Assembly (NCBI GenBank): GCA_963836735.1
Contig: CAWIKP010000018.1
Span: forward strand, 496,001 to 560,000
Reading direction: 5' to 3'
Length of the DNA: 64,000 nucleotides
Origin: JACCXG01 sp963836735
GTDB taxonomy: Bacteria; Acidobacteriota; Vicinamibacteria; Vicinamibacterales; 2-12-FULL-66-21
The notes under the pieces were generated by a model, which was not told the origin of the DNA, made no database searches, and saw only the letters and a list, made by a program, of their open reading frames with translations. Position numbers and translations under genes: made by a program. Of this stretch, positions 36,399 to 46,035 are shown in pieces. The number at the start of each line of letters is the position of its first letter. Within the stretch, counting starts at the first letter, position 1.

Positions 36399-38589
36399 AT
36401 GGGCGATCCTGAGGCATCAGCGCGGATCTTCATCAGCTATCGCCGCGAAGATAGCTCTGGACACGTGCTCGCCCTGCTGCCGGCACTCCGCAAGCAGTTC
36501 GGCGACCGCATCTTCAAGGACACCGACAACATTCCGCCGGGGGAGGACTTCGTCAAGTTCATCAATCGGGAGCTCCAGTCCTGCTCCGTGCTTCTTGCCA
36601 TCATCGGGAAGGACTGGCTGACGGCGCAGGATCAGCGTCTGAAAACCCGCCGCCTCGACGCTCCGGACGACTTCCTCCGCGTCGAGCTCGCGACGGCGCT
36701 CAGGAACGATCGCATTCGCGTGATCCCGGTGTTGATCGAACGCGCCACGATGCCGGCGGCCATGGATCTCCCGGCCGATATTGCCGGGCTGGCGCAACGC
36801 AACGCGCTCGAGCTCAGCGACGTCCGCTGGGAATCCGACGTGCAGCTGTTGATTCAGGCAATCCAGCGCGCGTGCGCCGCTGCCGCACCGGCCGAGCCGC
36901 CCGCTCAGTGGCCGGAGCTCCAGGACGTGCAGAAGCGGAGGGCGCGCGAGATCGCAGGGCACCTGTCGAACGCACGGCAGGCCTTCGTGGCGCGCGACTA
37001 CGAAGCCACCCTGCTGGCGTGCGAGAAGGCGCTGCTCCTCGATCCGCAGAACGTCGAGGCGCTGGACCTCCTCGATCTGGCGCGTTCCACGACCGACGAG
37101 CAGCGCATCGAGACCTGGTTGACCCAGGCCCGCCAGTCGCTCGATCGCGGAGACATCGGCACCGCGTCGGACCTGATCGATCAGGCCCTGGCGACCGATC
37201 CGAATCTCGAGGCGGCGCTGACGCTTCGGAAGCGGGTGCTGGCGCTCCGGCGCGAGCGCGAACGCGGGCGCGAGCGGGCACGCGTGGCGGCGGGCGCGGT
37301 GGAACGCGCGCGAACGAGGTTGGACGACCAGAACTTCGAATCCGCGGTGCGCCACGCGGATGATGCGCTGAGCCTCGAGCCGCAATCGGTCGAGGCTCAG
37401 GAGATTCGCTCGAAAGCGTCCGCCTCGCTCGACGCGCGCTGGCGCCCGCGCGAAACTGGAACTGCCCCCACGGTTGTTTCAGCCGCCACTCGCCAAGGCA
37501 GGCCTCTGGTCCATCCGCCGCTACGGCGGTGTGGCTCTGGCCGGCGCAGTGATTCTCGCCGCCGCGATCGGATTCTGGATGTACCAGCAGGCGTCACGGT
37601 CGAGACCGCCCGCCCAAACCAGCTTTCCGCCTGCCAGCGCTCCATCGGGACCGCCCGCGGCACCCGCGACCGCATCCAGTCCCGCACCGCCGCCTCCGCA
37701 GGTGTCATCCGTCCCGGTCGAGAAGCCAACAGCGGCGGCCCCGCCGAACGTCTCGACGGAAGCGGATCCTCGTGAACAGAAGCTTGCGGGCCTTCGCCAG
37801 GATGCGCGCGACCAGTTCCAGCGGGGGCAGCGGACGGCGCTCGGCACGGTGTTGGCTGGTTTGAAGATCGCGCCGGACGATTCCGAGCTGCAAGCCATCA
37901 TGGACTCGATCCTGACCGACGCTCGCAGGATCGCCGGACGCTCGAAGGAAGCGGCAACGATTGCGGGCGCTCCGAAGTACGCCACGCCGATCCATCAGGA
38001 GGCCTTGAAGCTCGAACGCGACGCCAGCCAGCAGATCGCTGCCGGCCGCAAAGATGTCGCGATTCGGACGCTCTGGCGAGCCGAGGAGACCTTCGATCGC
38101 GCTGAGCGGGACGCCAGGCTCGAGCGGGCGCGGCTCGAGCAACTGCAGAACGAAAAGGCCGCGAAGCAGAGGTTGGCCGGGCCGCCCGCGTCGGGTCAGC
38201 CTCGCACTCCCGAGCCGGCGCCGCCCCCGCCCCCGCCCGCGTCCCAACCAACCGCCAGCGATCTCGAAAAGGCGCGAGTGGCGGGGATCGTTCATCGGTA
38301 CGCCACCGCCTACAGTGCCCTGAATCCCGCCGCCGTCTACGCCGTTTATCCCGGCGAGGCGGTCTGGCAGTTCTCGGAGTTCGATGCCTACTCGCTGAAA
38401 CTGGACGATCTTGCCACCGAGCTGTCCGCAGATGGCTCGTCCGCCACCGTCGTGTGCACGGCCACTCACGCCTTCAAACGCAAGCGCGCGGCCCCGGCCA
38501 CCGAACGGGTGCGCCAGACCTTCTCGCTCCGCCGGCGTGGGACGGGCTGGATCATCGTGTCGATCGGCTACGACCGCACGGCCCGGTAG
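36399..38589 (+). CDS. TIR-TPR transmembrane protein with C-terminal NTF2-like domain (one frameshift)
   Basis: About 729 residues after a +1 correction near 37445 (2191 = 3n+1). Residues 8-140 form a TIR domain: FISYRREDSS (11-20), GDRIFKDTDNIPPGEDF, ELQSCSVLLAIIGKDWL and E96 in LRVELATALRNDRIRVIPVLI, at the position of the catalytic Glu of NADase TIRs. Residues about 185-350 are TPR-like (LSNARQAFVARDYEATLLACEKALLLDPQNVEA). A single membrane helix follows (GGVALAGAVILAAAIGFWMY, near 372-392), then a Pro-rich linker, a further helical region and a C-terminal domain (IVHRYATAYSALNPAAVYAVYPGEAVW ... GTGWIIVSIGYDR) like the SnoaL/NTF2 fold. Effector partner or ligand is not identifiable from neighbours. 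Confidence 0.83.
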
Positions 38590-38596
38590 GGACCTA

Positions 38597-38664
38597 TCGG
38601 TTCCGGGTTCCTGGTGCCGGGTTCAGGGGTTCGGTTCATGGTTCCAGGTTCGGTTCGGGTTCAC
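38597..38664. repeat. Degenerate GGTTC tandem array between convergent genes
   Basis: About 68 bases made of variants of GGTTCCGG, GGTTCAGG and GGTTCATG, purine-rich on the plus strand, lying between the 3' ends of the TIR gene and the ADOP gene and touching the latter's stop codon. No complementary second arm is seen. Confidence 0.7.
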
Positions 38665-41132
38665 TGCCGCGACAGGGCGACCAGCGGGCTGACGTGGACC
38701 GCGCGCCGCGCGGGGGCTGCGCACGCAAAGAATGAGGTGACTCCCAGGATCACGACCGCGCTCGCCATCACCAGCGGATCGAGTGCGCCGACGCCGAAGA
38801 GTTGCGCGGCAATTGCGCCTCGGAGCGCAATCGCCCCGGCGAGACCGGCCCCGAGTCCGACCGCGACCAATGTTGCCGCCTCGGTCAGAATGAGGCGCAG
38901 GATCCCCGAGGCATTGCTGCCGAGCGCCATGCGGATCCCGATTTCCCGCGTCCGTTGGCCGACGTGATAGGCGAGCACGCCGTAGAGCCCTATCGAGGCC
39001 AGCAGCAGCGCGACGCCACCAAACCCCAGCGACAGCAGCATCGGCGCACGCCGCGGGTTGAGCGACTTTTCGATCCGCTCCGACATCGCCACGACATCGG
39101 TCAGAGGCACGTCGGGATCGACCTCCGCGAGCGCGCGCTGCACGGCCAGCGTGTTGGACGTGACGTCGCCGCGCGTGCGGACGGCAAAGCCAACCCCGCG
39201 TCGCGGCACCTGCTCGTAGGGCTGATAGTAGGCGCCGGCGCGGACGTTTTCCCCTTCCTCGAGCCCTTTCAGCTTGACCGCGCCGACCACGCCAACCACC
39301 CGCAGCCACGTGACGGTCGGTCCGGGGCTGGTGACGTCGGAAGGCTTGTCCGGCAGATACGCGCGGCGGCCGATCGGATCCTGGTTCGGCCAGAATCTGG
39401 CCGCCAGCTGCTCGTCGATGATCACCACGCGCGGCGCATCGGAAGTGTCCGAATCGGTGAAGAAGCGTCCGCGCTCGAGCGAGACCTTCAGCGCTTCGAG
39501 ATATCCGGGCGACACATAGAGCTGGTTGGGAGAGACGACCGAATCACCGGGCTTCGCGACATAGCCTTCGGGGATGATCACGCTGCTGCTCCCGTCCCAG
39601 CTGAAGGGCAGGTAGCTGCTGATCCCCGCGGCTTCGACGCCAGGCAGGGCACGCACCCTGGCGAGCGCCCGTGTTGCGTACGATCGCAGTGCCGCGTCGT
39701 CGGGATAGCGGGACGCCAGCGGGTTGACCCGGCCCGTCAGGAGATGCTCCGCAACGAACCCCGGATCGACGGCAAGGAGCCGCTGGAAGCTGGCGAGGAG
39801 CAGGCCCGCGCCGACGACGAGCATGAAGGCGAGCGCGACCTGTGCCACCACGAGCGAGCGTCTGACGTATCCCGAGGTGCGGCCCGCGGTGCCCGAGCGC
39901 CCTTCCTGACGCAGAACCCCGCTCAGATTGACTCGCGCCAGCTGCAGCACCGGCCCCGCGCCGATGACGATCCCGAGGAGGAGGGCGGGCGCGAGCGTGA
40001 CCGCGAGCACGACCGCGTCGATGTGGATTTCGTTCGCCCGCGGCAGGTCCGTGAAGCCGATCCACTCGAGCGCATCCAGGCTGAGGTAGCCGAGCAGCAC
40101 GCCAAGCGCGGCACCGGCGGCCGTGAGGATCGTCGCCTCGGTAATGAGCTGCCGGGCGAGCCGCGAGCCTCCGGCGCCCATCGCGTTGCGCGTCGCAAGT
40201 TCCTTGATGCGCCCGCTGGTGCGGACGAGGGCAAGGTTCGTAATGTTGACCGCGGCGATCAGCATCACGAACACGACGCCGCCCCAGAGCATTTGCAGCG
40301 CGGCGCGAACGTTGCGGACGAGGTCGGCGTCGAGGCGCTGAAGCTTCGAGATGTAGCCGGCCCGAAGGATGACCTCCTTCATCGGACCGGCGCGCTCGGT
40401 TGCCGCGGCGTTCTGTGCGTCGACGCGCGACTGCGCGCGCTCGAGCGTCACGCCGGGCGCGAGGCGCAGCAGCAGCTCGTGATTCTGGCTGTAGCGCTGG
40501 TCGTCGCCAAAATCCTCCGGCTTGAATGCCAGCGGCACGAACAGGCCAACGTCGGGGCTGAGGAAGAAGAACCTCTCGGGCAGGACGCCCACCACGTCGT
40601 GAACGATGTCGTTCAGCCGCAGTTGACTGCCGACGATCGCGTCCACGCCGCCAGGCTGCCGGGCGGCAAGCGTGTGACTCACCAGCACCACCCGGTTCTT
40701 CCCCGGTGTGCCCTCGGCTTCGGTGAAGAGCCGTCCACGCGCTGCGGCGGTCCCGAGCACGTCGAAGAACGACGGCGTCACGTTCATCGCCGACACGTTC
40801 TCGGCGCGCGCGCCCTCGCCGACCTTGTAGCCCTCCCATTGATAAAGCGCCGCCCCCGAGAAGACGTCAGTCATCGACCGGCGGTCCGCGTAGTTCGGCA
40901 CCGATGTGCCGGCGCGTTCAACCCCTGCGCCGGGGAAGCTGTCGAACGAGGAGATCAGCCGCTCGGGCTCGGCGTAGGGCAGCGGTCTCAGCAGCACGGA
41001 ACGGACCACGGTGAAGATCGCGGTGTTCGCTCCGAGGCAGACTGCCAGCGTGAGAATGACGGCGGCAGAGTACGCGCGATCCTTGCGCAGGATCCGGATG
41101 GCGTACAGAAGATCCTGTCGAAGCGTGTCCAT
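38661..41132 (-). CDS. ADOP-type FtsX/MacB permease
   Basis: 823 residues, frame intact. ATG at 41132 is chosen because GGTGAG precedes it by six bases (an in-frame GTG is four codons upstream). The order is standard: DLLYAIRILRKDRAYS, VCLGANTAIFTVVRSVLL, MacB core with DVLGTAAARGRLFTEAE and GSQLRLNDIVHDVVGVLP, central membrane block (VVFVMLIAAVNITNLALVRTS), second core (VDPGFVAEHLLTGRVN ... QDPIGRRAYLPD) and C-terminal helices (LGFGGVALLLASIGLYGVLA ... EIGIRMALGSNASGILRLIL). No ATPase gene nearby. Likely cotranscribed with the small DUF2934 gene 27 bases upstream. Confidence 0.92.
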   Translation of the reverse strand: MDTLRQDLLYAIRILRKDRAYSAAVILTLAVCLGANTAIFTVVRSVLLRPLPYAEPERLISSFDSFPGAGVERAGTSVPNYADRRSMTDVFSGAALYQWEGYKVGEGARAENVSAMNVTPSFFDVLGTAAARGRLFTEAEGTPGKNRVVLVSHTLAARQPGGVDAIVGSQLRLNDIVHDVVGVLPERFFFLSPDVGLFVPLAFKPEDFGDDQRYSQNHELLLRLAPGVTLERAQSRVDAQNAAATERAGPMKEVILRAGYISKLQRLDADLVRNVRAALQMLWGGVVFVMLIAAVNITNLALVRTSGRIKELATRNAMGAGGSRLARQLITEATILTAAGAALGVLLGYLSLDALEWIGFTDLPRANEIHIDAVVLAVTLAPALLLGIVIGAGPVLQLARVNLSGVLRQEGRSGTAGRTSGYVRRSLVVAQVALAFMLVVGAGLLLASFQRLLAVDPGFVAEHLLTGRVNPLASRYPDDAALRSYATRALARVRALPGVEAAGISSYLPFSWDGSSSVIIPEGYVAKPGDSVVSPNQLYVSPGYLEALKVSLERGRFFTDSDTSDAPRVVIIDEQLAARFWPNQDPIGRRAYLPDKPSDVTSPGPTVTWLRVVGVVGAVKLKGLEEGENVRAGAYYQPYEQVPRRGVGFAVRTRGDVTSNTLAVQRALAEVDPDVPLTDVVAMSERIEKSLNPRRAPMLLSLGFGGVALLLASIGLYGVLAYHVGQRTREIGIRMALGSNASGILRLILTEAATLVAVGLGAGLAGAIALRGAIAAQLFGVGALDPLVMASAVVILGVTSFFACAAPARRAVHVSPLVALSRQ

Positions 41133-41149
41133 GGTTCTCACCACCCCCG

Positions 41150-41171
41150 GGCCGGGTCTTCAGACCCGGCC
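41150..41171. repeat. Perfect 10-bp stem hairpin between DUF2934 and ADOP genes
   Basis: GGCCGGGTCT-TC-AGACCCGGCC, a near-perfect palindrome. It contains the stop codon of the DUF2934 gene and lies 18 bases from the ADOP start, so it could attenuate or protect the transcript between them. Confidence 0.8.
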
Positions 41172-41345
41172 GGCCTCGATCTCCGCGTCCACCTCGCGTT
41201 CCGCCTGCAGCCAGTCGTCCAGGTCCCTGCCGTCCTGGCCGCCGCGCGCTTCGTAGAGTTCGTGCGCCCGGCGGGCGATTCTGCTCAGCCTGGAAGGTTG
41301 CGGCTGACCGGACTGATTCGGGTTCCGTGTTGAGGCGTCCGGCAT
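41160..41345 (-). CDS. DUF2934-type small protein
   Basis: 61 residues. The middle and C-terminal part (SRIARRAHELYEARGGQDGRDLDDWLQAEREV) matches the DUF2934 pattern of short acidic-helical proteins, in which I-A-x-R-A-x-E-L-Y/W and G-x-x-x-x-D-W-x-A-E are kept. The N terminus is Pro/Gln/Ser-rich and probably disordered. Function unknown in the family. Situated ahead of an ADOP permease. Confidence 0.8.
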   Translation of the reverse strand: MPDASTRNPNQSGQPQPSRLSRIARRAHELYEARGGQDGRDLDDWLQAEREVDAEIEAGRV

Positions 41346-41379
41346 TGATGTCCTCCGAGTCGGGTTTCCAGTCCTGTCG

Positions 41380-42660
41380 TCACCAGGCGGTCATCGCACC
41401 CTCGAACAGGCGGCCCAGCTCCTCCGGCCCCGCCGGCCGCGGCGAGAGCTTGGTCACGCGGTGCTGAGGGAGCGTCCCCTCGACGAGGACGGGGATGTCT
41501 TCGATCGTATAGCCGACGGCGCCCAGACCGTTCGGCACCCGCAATCGCTGCATGAACCAGGTGATGCGATCGGCGAGGATCTCACCGGCATCCTCGGGCC
41601 GCCGCCCGCTGACCGCGGCACCGAGCGCCTCGGCGGCTTCGAGGTGGCGCTGGGGATTGGCCGTCGCCGTGAAGCGGAAGACCGCCGGCGCGTTCAGGAT
41701 GACCGAGATGCCGTGCGGGATGAGCGGATGATCCACGCCGTAGCCGGGGGCGCGGTAGTCGCGCACGTGGCCCGAAACCGGATAGGACATCCCGTGAGGC
41801 AGGTGCACGCCGGCGTTCCCGAACCCGATCCCCGCGTACGAAGCCGCCAGGAGCATGTTCGCCCTGGCTTCGTCGTCGCCGGGATCGTCGGACGCGCGGA
41901 TCAGGAAGCGATCCACGAGCCGCAACGCCTGGAGCGACCAGACATCGCTGATCGGATTCGATCCCTGATACGCCGGCCGGAGCGACGGGCGATCGGGCCG
42001 CGGCCGTCCGGTGAACGGCAGCGCGGTGAACGACTCGAGGGCGTGGCTCAGGATGTCGAGCCCGCTCGACGCGGCGACTTCAGGTGGCAGCGTCCGGGTG
42101 TTCTCCGGATCGAGCAGGCCGAGTGTCGGCTTGAGCCGCCGGCTGGCGATGCCGGTCTTGGCATGGAGCCGGCTGTAATCGAAGATGCTGACGCCCGTCG
42201 TCTCGCTGCCGGTGCCCGCGGTCGTCGGAATCGCCACGAGCGGTTTGAGCGGCCCCGGCACCGGAAGGCCCTTGCCGACGGGCGGGTTGACATAGTCGAG
42301 GAAGTCCGCCGGTGGATAGGTCGAGTACAGGTTTGCCGCCTTGGCGGTGTCGATCGTGGATCCGCCTCCAACCGCGACGAACCCGTCGCAGTGGTTCGCC
42401 CTGGCAAAGTCGATCGCCTCGAGGAACGACTCGTCGGTCGGTTCCACCCGGACGCGATCGAACACCGTGAACGCGACGCCGCTGGCCTCGAGCGACTCGA
42501 GAACGGTCCGAACGGGCTGCAGACGCGAAACGGCCGGATCCGTGATGACGAGCGCATTCCTGACGCCGAGGTCGGCGAGGTCGGCACCAACCTCCCGCGT
42601 GACGCCCGCCCCGAACCGCACGGCCGCCGCCGCCATTTCGAACGCGTAGTCGTTGGTCAT
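41380..42660 (-). CDS. Iron-containing alcohol dehydrogenase, hydroxyacid-oxoacid transhydrogenase-like
   Basis: 426 residues from the ATG at 42660 (a GTG at 42684 adds eight). N-terminal NAD-binding part with GGGSTIDTAKAANL and AIPTTAGTGSETTG. The metal-binding residues are in the helical half: Asp/His in SSGLDILSHALESFT, His in AGVHLPHGMSYPVSG and His in VDHPLIPHGISVIL. The HGMSYPVSGHVRDYRAPGY region is longer than in ordinary Fe-ADHs and resembles mitochondrial ADHFE1, which moves a hydride between 4-hydroxybutyrate and 2-oxoglutarate. That role is likely but not proven by sequence. Divergent from the next ADOP gene. Confidence 0.85.
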   Translation of the reverse strand: MTNDYAFEMAAAAVRFGAGVTREVGADLADLGVRNALVITDPAVSRLQPVRTVLESLEASGVAFTVFDRVRVEPTDESFLEAIDFARANHCDGFVAVGGGSTIDTAKAANLYSTYPPADFLDYVNPPVGKGLPVPGPLKPLVAIPTTAGTGSETTGVSIFDYSRLHAKTGIASRRLKPTLGLLDPENTRTLPPEVAASSGLDILSHALESFTALPFTGRPRPDRPSLRPAYQGSNPISDVWSLQALRLVDRFLIRASDDPGDDEARANMLLAASYAGIGFGNAGVHLPHGMSYPVSGHVRDYRAPGYGVDHPLIPHGISVILNAPAVFRFTATANPQRHLEAAEALGAAVSGRRPEDAGEILADRITWFMQRLRVPNGLGAVGYTIEDIPVLVEGTLPQHRVTKLSPRPAGPEELGRLFEGAMTAW

Positions 42661-42768
42661 GTCCGTTGCCGGGAATTCTGACACAACCGATCAGCTGCCC
42701 TGTCCTGAGCGAGCGTCGCGAGTCGAAGAGCCAACCGTGCGCCGCGTTTTTCCGTCCAACGCCTTCGT

Positions 42769-45198
42769 ATGGGCACGGTCATCTCGGATCTACGTTACGC
42801 GGCGAGAGAACTGCGTCGCCGTCCAGGGTTTGCGATCACGGCGATCGTGTCTCTGGCCCTGGGCATTGGCGCGACGAGCGCGGTGTTCAGCGTGATCTAC
42901 GGCGTCCTGCTGAATCCCTTCCCGTACGTGGATTCCGACCGGATGATGCAGATTGCGCTCCGCGACAGTGCGGGGCGCTTCCGATATCCCGGCATGAGCG
43001 GGGCTCAACTCGAGCTCGTGCGCCAGGCCCGGAGCGTGGAAAGCGTCGTGGCCGAGGACGGATGGAATCTGACGACGACCGACGGTGACATTCCCGAAGA
43101 CGTCGTCGCTGCGTACATCTCTCCGAACGCGGCGAACCACTGGGGAACTCCCGCCCTTCTCGGGCGCTGGCTCATTCCCGCCGACGCGCCGCCGGGACAG
43201 GATCCCGCCCGTGTCGTGGTGCTCGGCCACCAGTTCTGGCAGCGGTATTACTCCGGCGACCCGGCGGTCGTGGGCCGCACGATCCAGCTCGTTCGCAAGG
43301 ACTATCAGATCGTCGGCGTGATGCCGCCGCGCTTTCGCTGGCGTGAAGCGGACATTTACATGCCGCTGAAGGTGCGGCTCGATCCCAACATCTATTACGG
43401 CGTGAACCTCCGAATCCGCCCGGGTGTCGCCGTCGCCGACGCCAACGCGGAGCTGCAGCCGATCCTGCAGGAGTTCGCCCGGCAGAGTCCGGGCCGCTAC
43501 CCGGATCAGTTCCGCGTGAACCTGCGCAGCATCGTCGAGATGTATGCGCGGCCGATGGGACCGCGGCTGTTCCTGCTGCTCGGTGCGGTGACCTCGCTTC
43601 TGCTGATCGGCTGCGCCAACGTCTCGATCCTGCTGCTCGTTCGCGGCGCCCATCGCCAGCAGGAGCTTGCGGTGCGCGCGGCGCTCGGCGCGGCCCGCGT
43701 GCGAATCGTGCGCCAGCTGTTGACCGAAGCGCTGGCGATTGCCGTGGTCGGGGCGCTGCTCGGAGTGGCGATCGCGTGGAAAGGCCTGGCGCTGATCGTG
43801 GCCTGGATCCCGACCAACTCGTTCGCCGCCGAATCGGTGATCGAGATGAACCTGCCGGTGCTGCTCTTCAGCACGGCGCTGGCGGTCCTGACCGCGCTGG
43901 TGTTCGGCGTCTGGCCGGCGTTACAGCTCTCGCGTCCCGAGCTCGGACGCGTCGCGCAGGCCAGCAGCCGGCGCGTGATCGGCAGCGCGCAGGGGCGTCG
44001 CGTTCATCAGGTGATGGTCGGGGTCCAGGTCGCGTTGACGTTGCTGATGCTGACCGCCGCCGGCGCGGCGGGGAAGGGCTTCCTGCGGCTCGCCAACGCG
44101 GATCTCGGATACGACCCGCAGAACACCATGTCCCTGCCGATCCCGATTCACGACGGCACCTACCAGACCTGGAAGGAGCGTTCCGAATACTTCGAACGGC
44201 TTCGGGGCGCGGTCGCGGCGATGCCGCAGGTGCTGTCGGCGGGCATGTCGACCAACGCCACGCCGCCGCTGAATGGCGGTGACGCGGGGATCGAGATTCT
44301 CGGCAGCTCGCTCGAGAAGCCCGTCGCGCGATCGAACTTCGTCAACTCCGAATATTTTCCGCTCCTGCACATTCCGGTGGCACAGGGCCGTCTCTGGACG
44401 GGCGACGAGATCAGGCGGGGAGCCGGGCTTGCGGTGATCAACCAGACGATGGCCAGGCAGTTCTGGCCGAACGGCGACGCGCTGGGGCGGCAGTTCAAGT
44501 TCCGCACCATGAAGGACGAGCCGCCGTATTCACCGATGGCCGCCGGCGGGGACGGCTGGCTTCAGATCATCGGCGTCGTGGCCGACGCCCGCAACGACGG
44601 TCTGAGAAACGCGATCAGGCCGGCCTTCTATGTGCCGTACACGCTGAAGATGCGGATGTTCACGCAGATCCTCGTTCGCGCGCGCGTCCCGCCGCTGACG
44701 ATCCTGCGCGACATCCGCGCCGAGCTCGTCCGCGTCGATCGCGAACAGCAGGTGATGCGTGTGCGCGATCTCCACGGCTGGATCACGAACCTCCCCGAGT
44801 ACGCGCAGCAGCAGCTGGTCGCCCGGCTGTTCGGCATCTTCTCGATCCTGGCGCTCGCGCTGTCCGCGGTCGGGCTCTACAGCGTGGTTTCGTACGGCGT
44901 GGCAACTCGAACGAACGAGTTCGGCATCCGCATGGCGCTCGGTGCGCGGGCGCGCGACGTCGTGCGCATGGTGCTCTCGGGCACGCTCTGGAACATCGGT
45001 GCCGGGCTGCTCGCGGGCGTTCTGTTGTGTCTGGCCTTCGACAGAGTCGCGGCGCAGTGGGTGACCGAGAGCTCCCGCGATCCGCTCATCCTCGCCGGTG
45101 TCACCGTCTTGCTCCTCGGTGTTTCGGTCATCGCGTGTCTTGCGCCGGCACAGCGCGCCGCATCGATCGATCCGATGGAAGCGGTGAGGCATCAGTAG
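42769..45198 (+). CDS. ADOP-type FtsX/MacB permease
   Basis: 809 residues, frame intact. Starts MGTVISDLRYAARELRRRPGFAI, then LALGIGATSAVFSVIYGVLL, MacB core (GTPALLGRWLIPADAPPGQ, RTIQLVRKDYQIVGVMPPRF), central helices (LLGAVTSLLLIGCANVSILLLVRGA), second core (ADLGYDPQNTMSLPIPIHD ... NGDALGRQFKF) and C-terminal helices (IFSILALALSAVGLYSVVSYG ... EFGIRMALGARARDVVRMVL). No clear Shine-Dalgarno; a GTG eleven codons upstream is a possible start. Stands alone, divergent from the alcohol dehydrogenase gene. Confidence 0.92.
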   Translation: MGTVISDLRYAARELRRRPGFAITAIVSLALGIGATSAVFSVIYGVLLNPFPYVDSDRMMQIALRDSAGRFRYPGMSGAQLELVRQARSVESVVAEDGWNLTTTDGDIPEDVVAAYISPNAANHWGTPALLGRWLIPADAPPGQDPARVVVLGHQFWQRYYSGDPAVVGRTIQLVRKDYQIVGVMPPRFRWREADIYMPLKVRLDPNIYYGVNLRIRPGVAVADANAELQPILQEFARQSPGRYPDQFRVNLRSIVEMYARPMGPRLFLLLGAVTSLLLIGCANVSILLLVRGAHRQQELAVRAALGAARVRIVRQLLTEALAIAVVGALLGVAIAWKGLALIVAWIPTNSFAAESVIEMNLPVLLFSTALAVLTALVFGVWPALQLSRPELGRVAQASSRRVIGSAQGRRVHQVMVGVQVALTLLMLTAAGAAGKGFLRLANADLGYDPQNTMSLPIPIHDGTYQTWKERSEYFERLRGAVAAMPQVLSAGMSTNATPPLNGGDAGIEILGSSLEKPVARSNFVNSEYFPLLHIPVAQGRLWTGDEIRRGAGLAVINQTMARQFWPNGDALGRQFKFRTMKDEPPYSPMAAGGDGWLQIIGVVADARNDGLRNAIRPAFYVPYTLKMRMFTQILVRARVPPLTILRDIRAELVRVDREQQVMRVRDLHGWITNLPEYAQQQLVARLFGIFSILALALSAVGLYSVVSYGVATRTNEFGIRMALGARARDVVRMVLSGTLWNIGAGLLAGVLLCLAFDRVAAQWVTESSRDPLILAGVTVLLLGVSVIACLAPAQRAASIDPMEAVRHQ

Positions 45199-45233
45199 GG
45201 AGCTGTCAGCGTTCACCTCGAACCTATTGCGCC

Positions 45234-45337
45234 GCTTCCGCCTTCAGGCAGAAGTCAAAGGTCGGCCACAGCCTTCCGGCTAAAGCCGGAAGCCACGAGC
45301 CCTGAGTCCGTGTGGCTTCCGCCTTCAGGCGGAAGGC
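45234..45337. repeat. Cluster of three REP hairpins
   Basis: CTTCCGCC-TTCA-GGCAGAAG, CTTCCGGCTAAAGCCGGAAG and CTTCCGCC-TTCA-GGCGGAAG with GTGGC/GCCAC flanks. Lies between convergent 3' ends of an ADOP gene and the lipoprotein gene. Confidence 0.85.
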
Positions 45338-45342
45338 GCTGT

Positions 45343-45912
45343 CTACTCCCCGACGTCGATCGTCAAGCGATGGTCTCCCCTTCGCCCGCGACGGTCGCGG
45401 GTTCCTGCACTCACCACGATCGTCCCCTGCGGACGGACCAGACACCCGAACTCCAGGATTACTGGCACTCGCTGTGGAGAGCCGATCGATTCAACGAGGC
45501 CCGTGTTGGGTCCCGTGGTCGGAAACGGGATCGGTGCAGACGTCGGGAGTGGAACCGGTGAGGGGCCGCTCATCGCCGGGCCTGCCAGTGCGCTGGTCGA
45601 TCCAAGTACGCTGGGGAGAGAGAACACGCCGAACCGATCGGTGAAGCCGACGTTCAGAGACCCGACGAACGAGCCGGGCATGGCTCCGAGGATCACGACA
45701 AAGCGAGTGCGGAACGGCCGCGCGCCGCCGCAGTGCAGGCCGGACGGCGGCAGGAACTCGGGCGTGACTCGCGCCGGTTCGACGGCGAAAGCGACTGGCT
45801 CCCCCGCGGTCGGTGCGGTGGGTTCGGCGGGTACGACACCGTTGCACGATGCGCTGGTCAGGCCGGCGAGCAGGAGCCCGCCGAAGAGGAACCTCGTGGC
45901 ATCGCTACGCAT
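45343..45912 (-). CDS. Putative lipoprotein, unknown function
   Basis: 189 residues, ATG at 45912 with a strong AGGAGGTG upstream. Signal sequence with lipobox LTSASC (FLFGGLLLAGLTSAS-C). The mature part begins with a Pro/Thr/Ala linker and then FVVILGAMPGSFVGSLNVGF and VPVILEFGCLVRPQGTIVVSA, which suggest one beta sandwich. Two other cysteines (HCGGARPF, FGCLV) may form a disulfide. No family recognised. Confidence 0.75.
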   Translation of the reverse strand: MRSDATRFLFGGLLLAGLTSASCNGVVPAEPTAPTAGEPVAFAVEPARVTPEFLPPSGLHCGGARPFRTRFVVILGAMPGSFVGSLNVGFTDRFGVFSLPSVLGSTSALAGPAMSGPSPVPLPTSAPIPFPTTGPNTGLVESIGSPQRVPVILEFGCLVRPQGTIVVSAGTRDRRGRRGDHRLTIDVGE

Positions 45913-46035
45913 GAAACACCTCCTGGTGTCCTGGCAACGACTGGGAAGGCACGGCGGAGAAGACGATGGATTCTACGTCAGCGCTGGCCGGACTAGAATC
46001 CCAACTCGTCACCGCCATCTCGACAGGAGCTTCAG

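Noticed and set aside
36399..38589. TIR gene plus MutS-like gene as a proven two-gene defence system
   Set aside because: The genes are separated by 285 bases of palindromes and no third defence marker is near; recorded only as a hypothesis.
38802..41333. Plus-strand open frame of 843 codons
   Set aside because: It is antisense to the intact ADOP permease and has the Arg/His-rich composition of a reverse-frame shadow in GC-rich DNA; no domain is seen.
42690..42735. Half palindrome CCTGAGCGAGCGTCGCGAGTCGAAG as a regulatory site
   Set aside because: It resembles a widespread intergenic repeat half and has no partner arm here; too little to call a regulator site.
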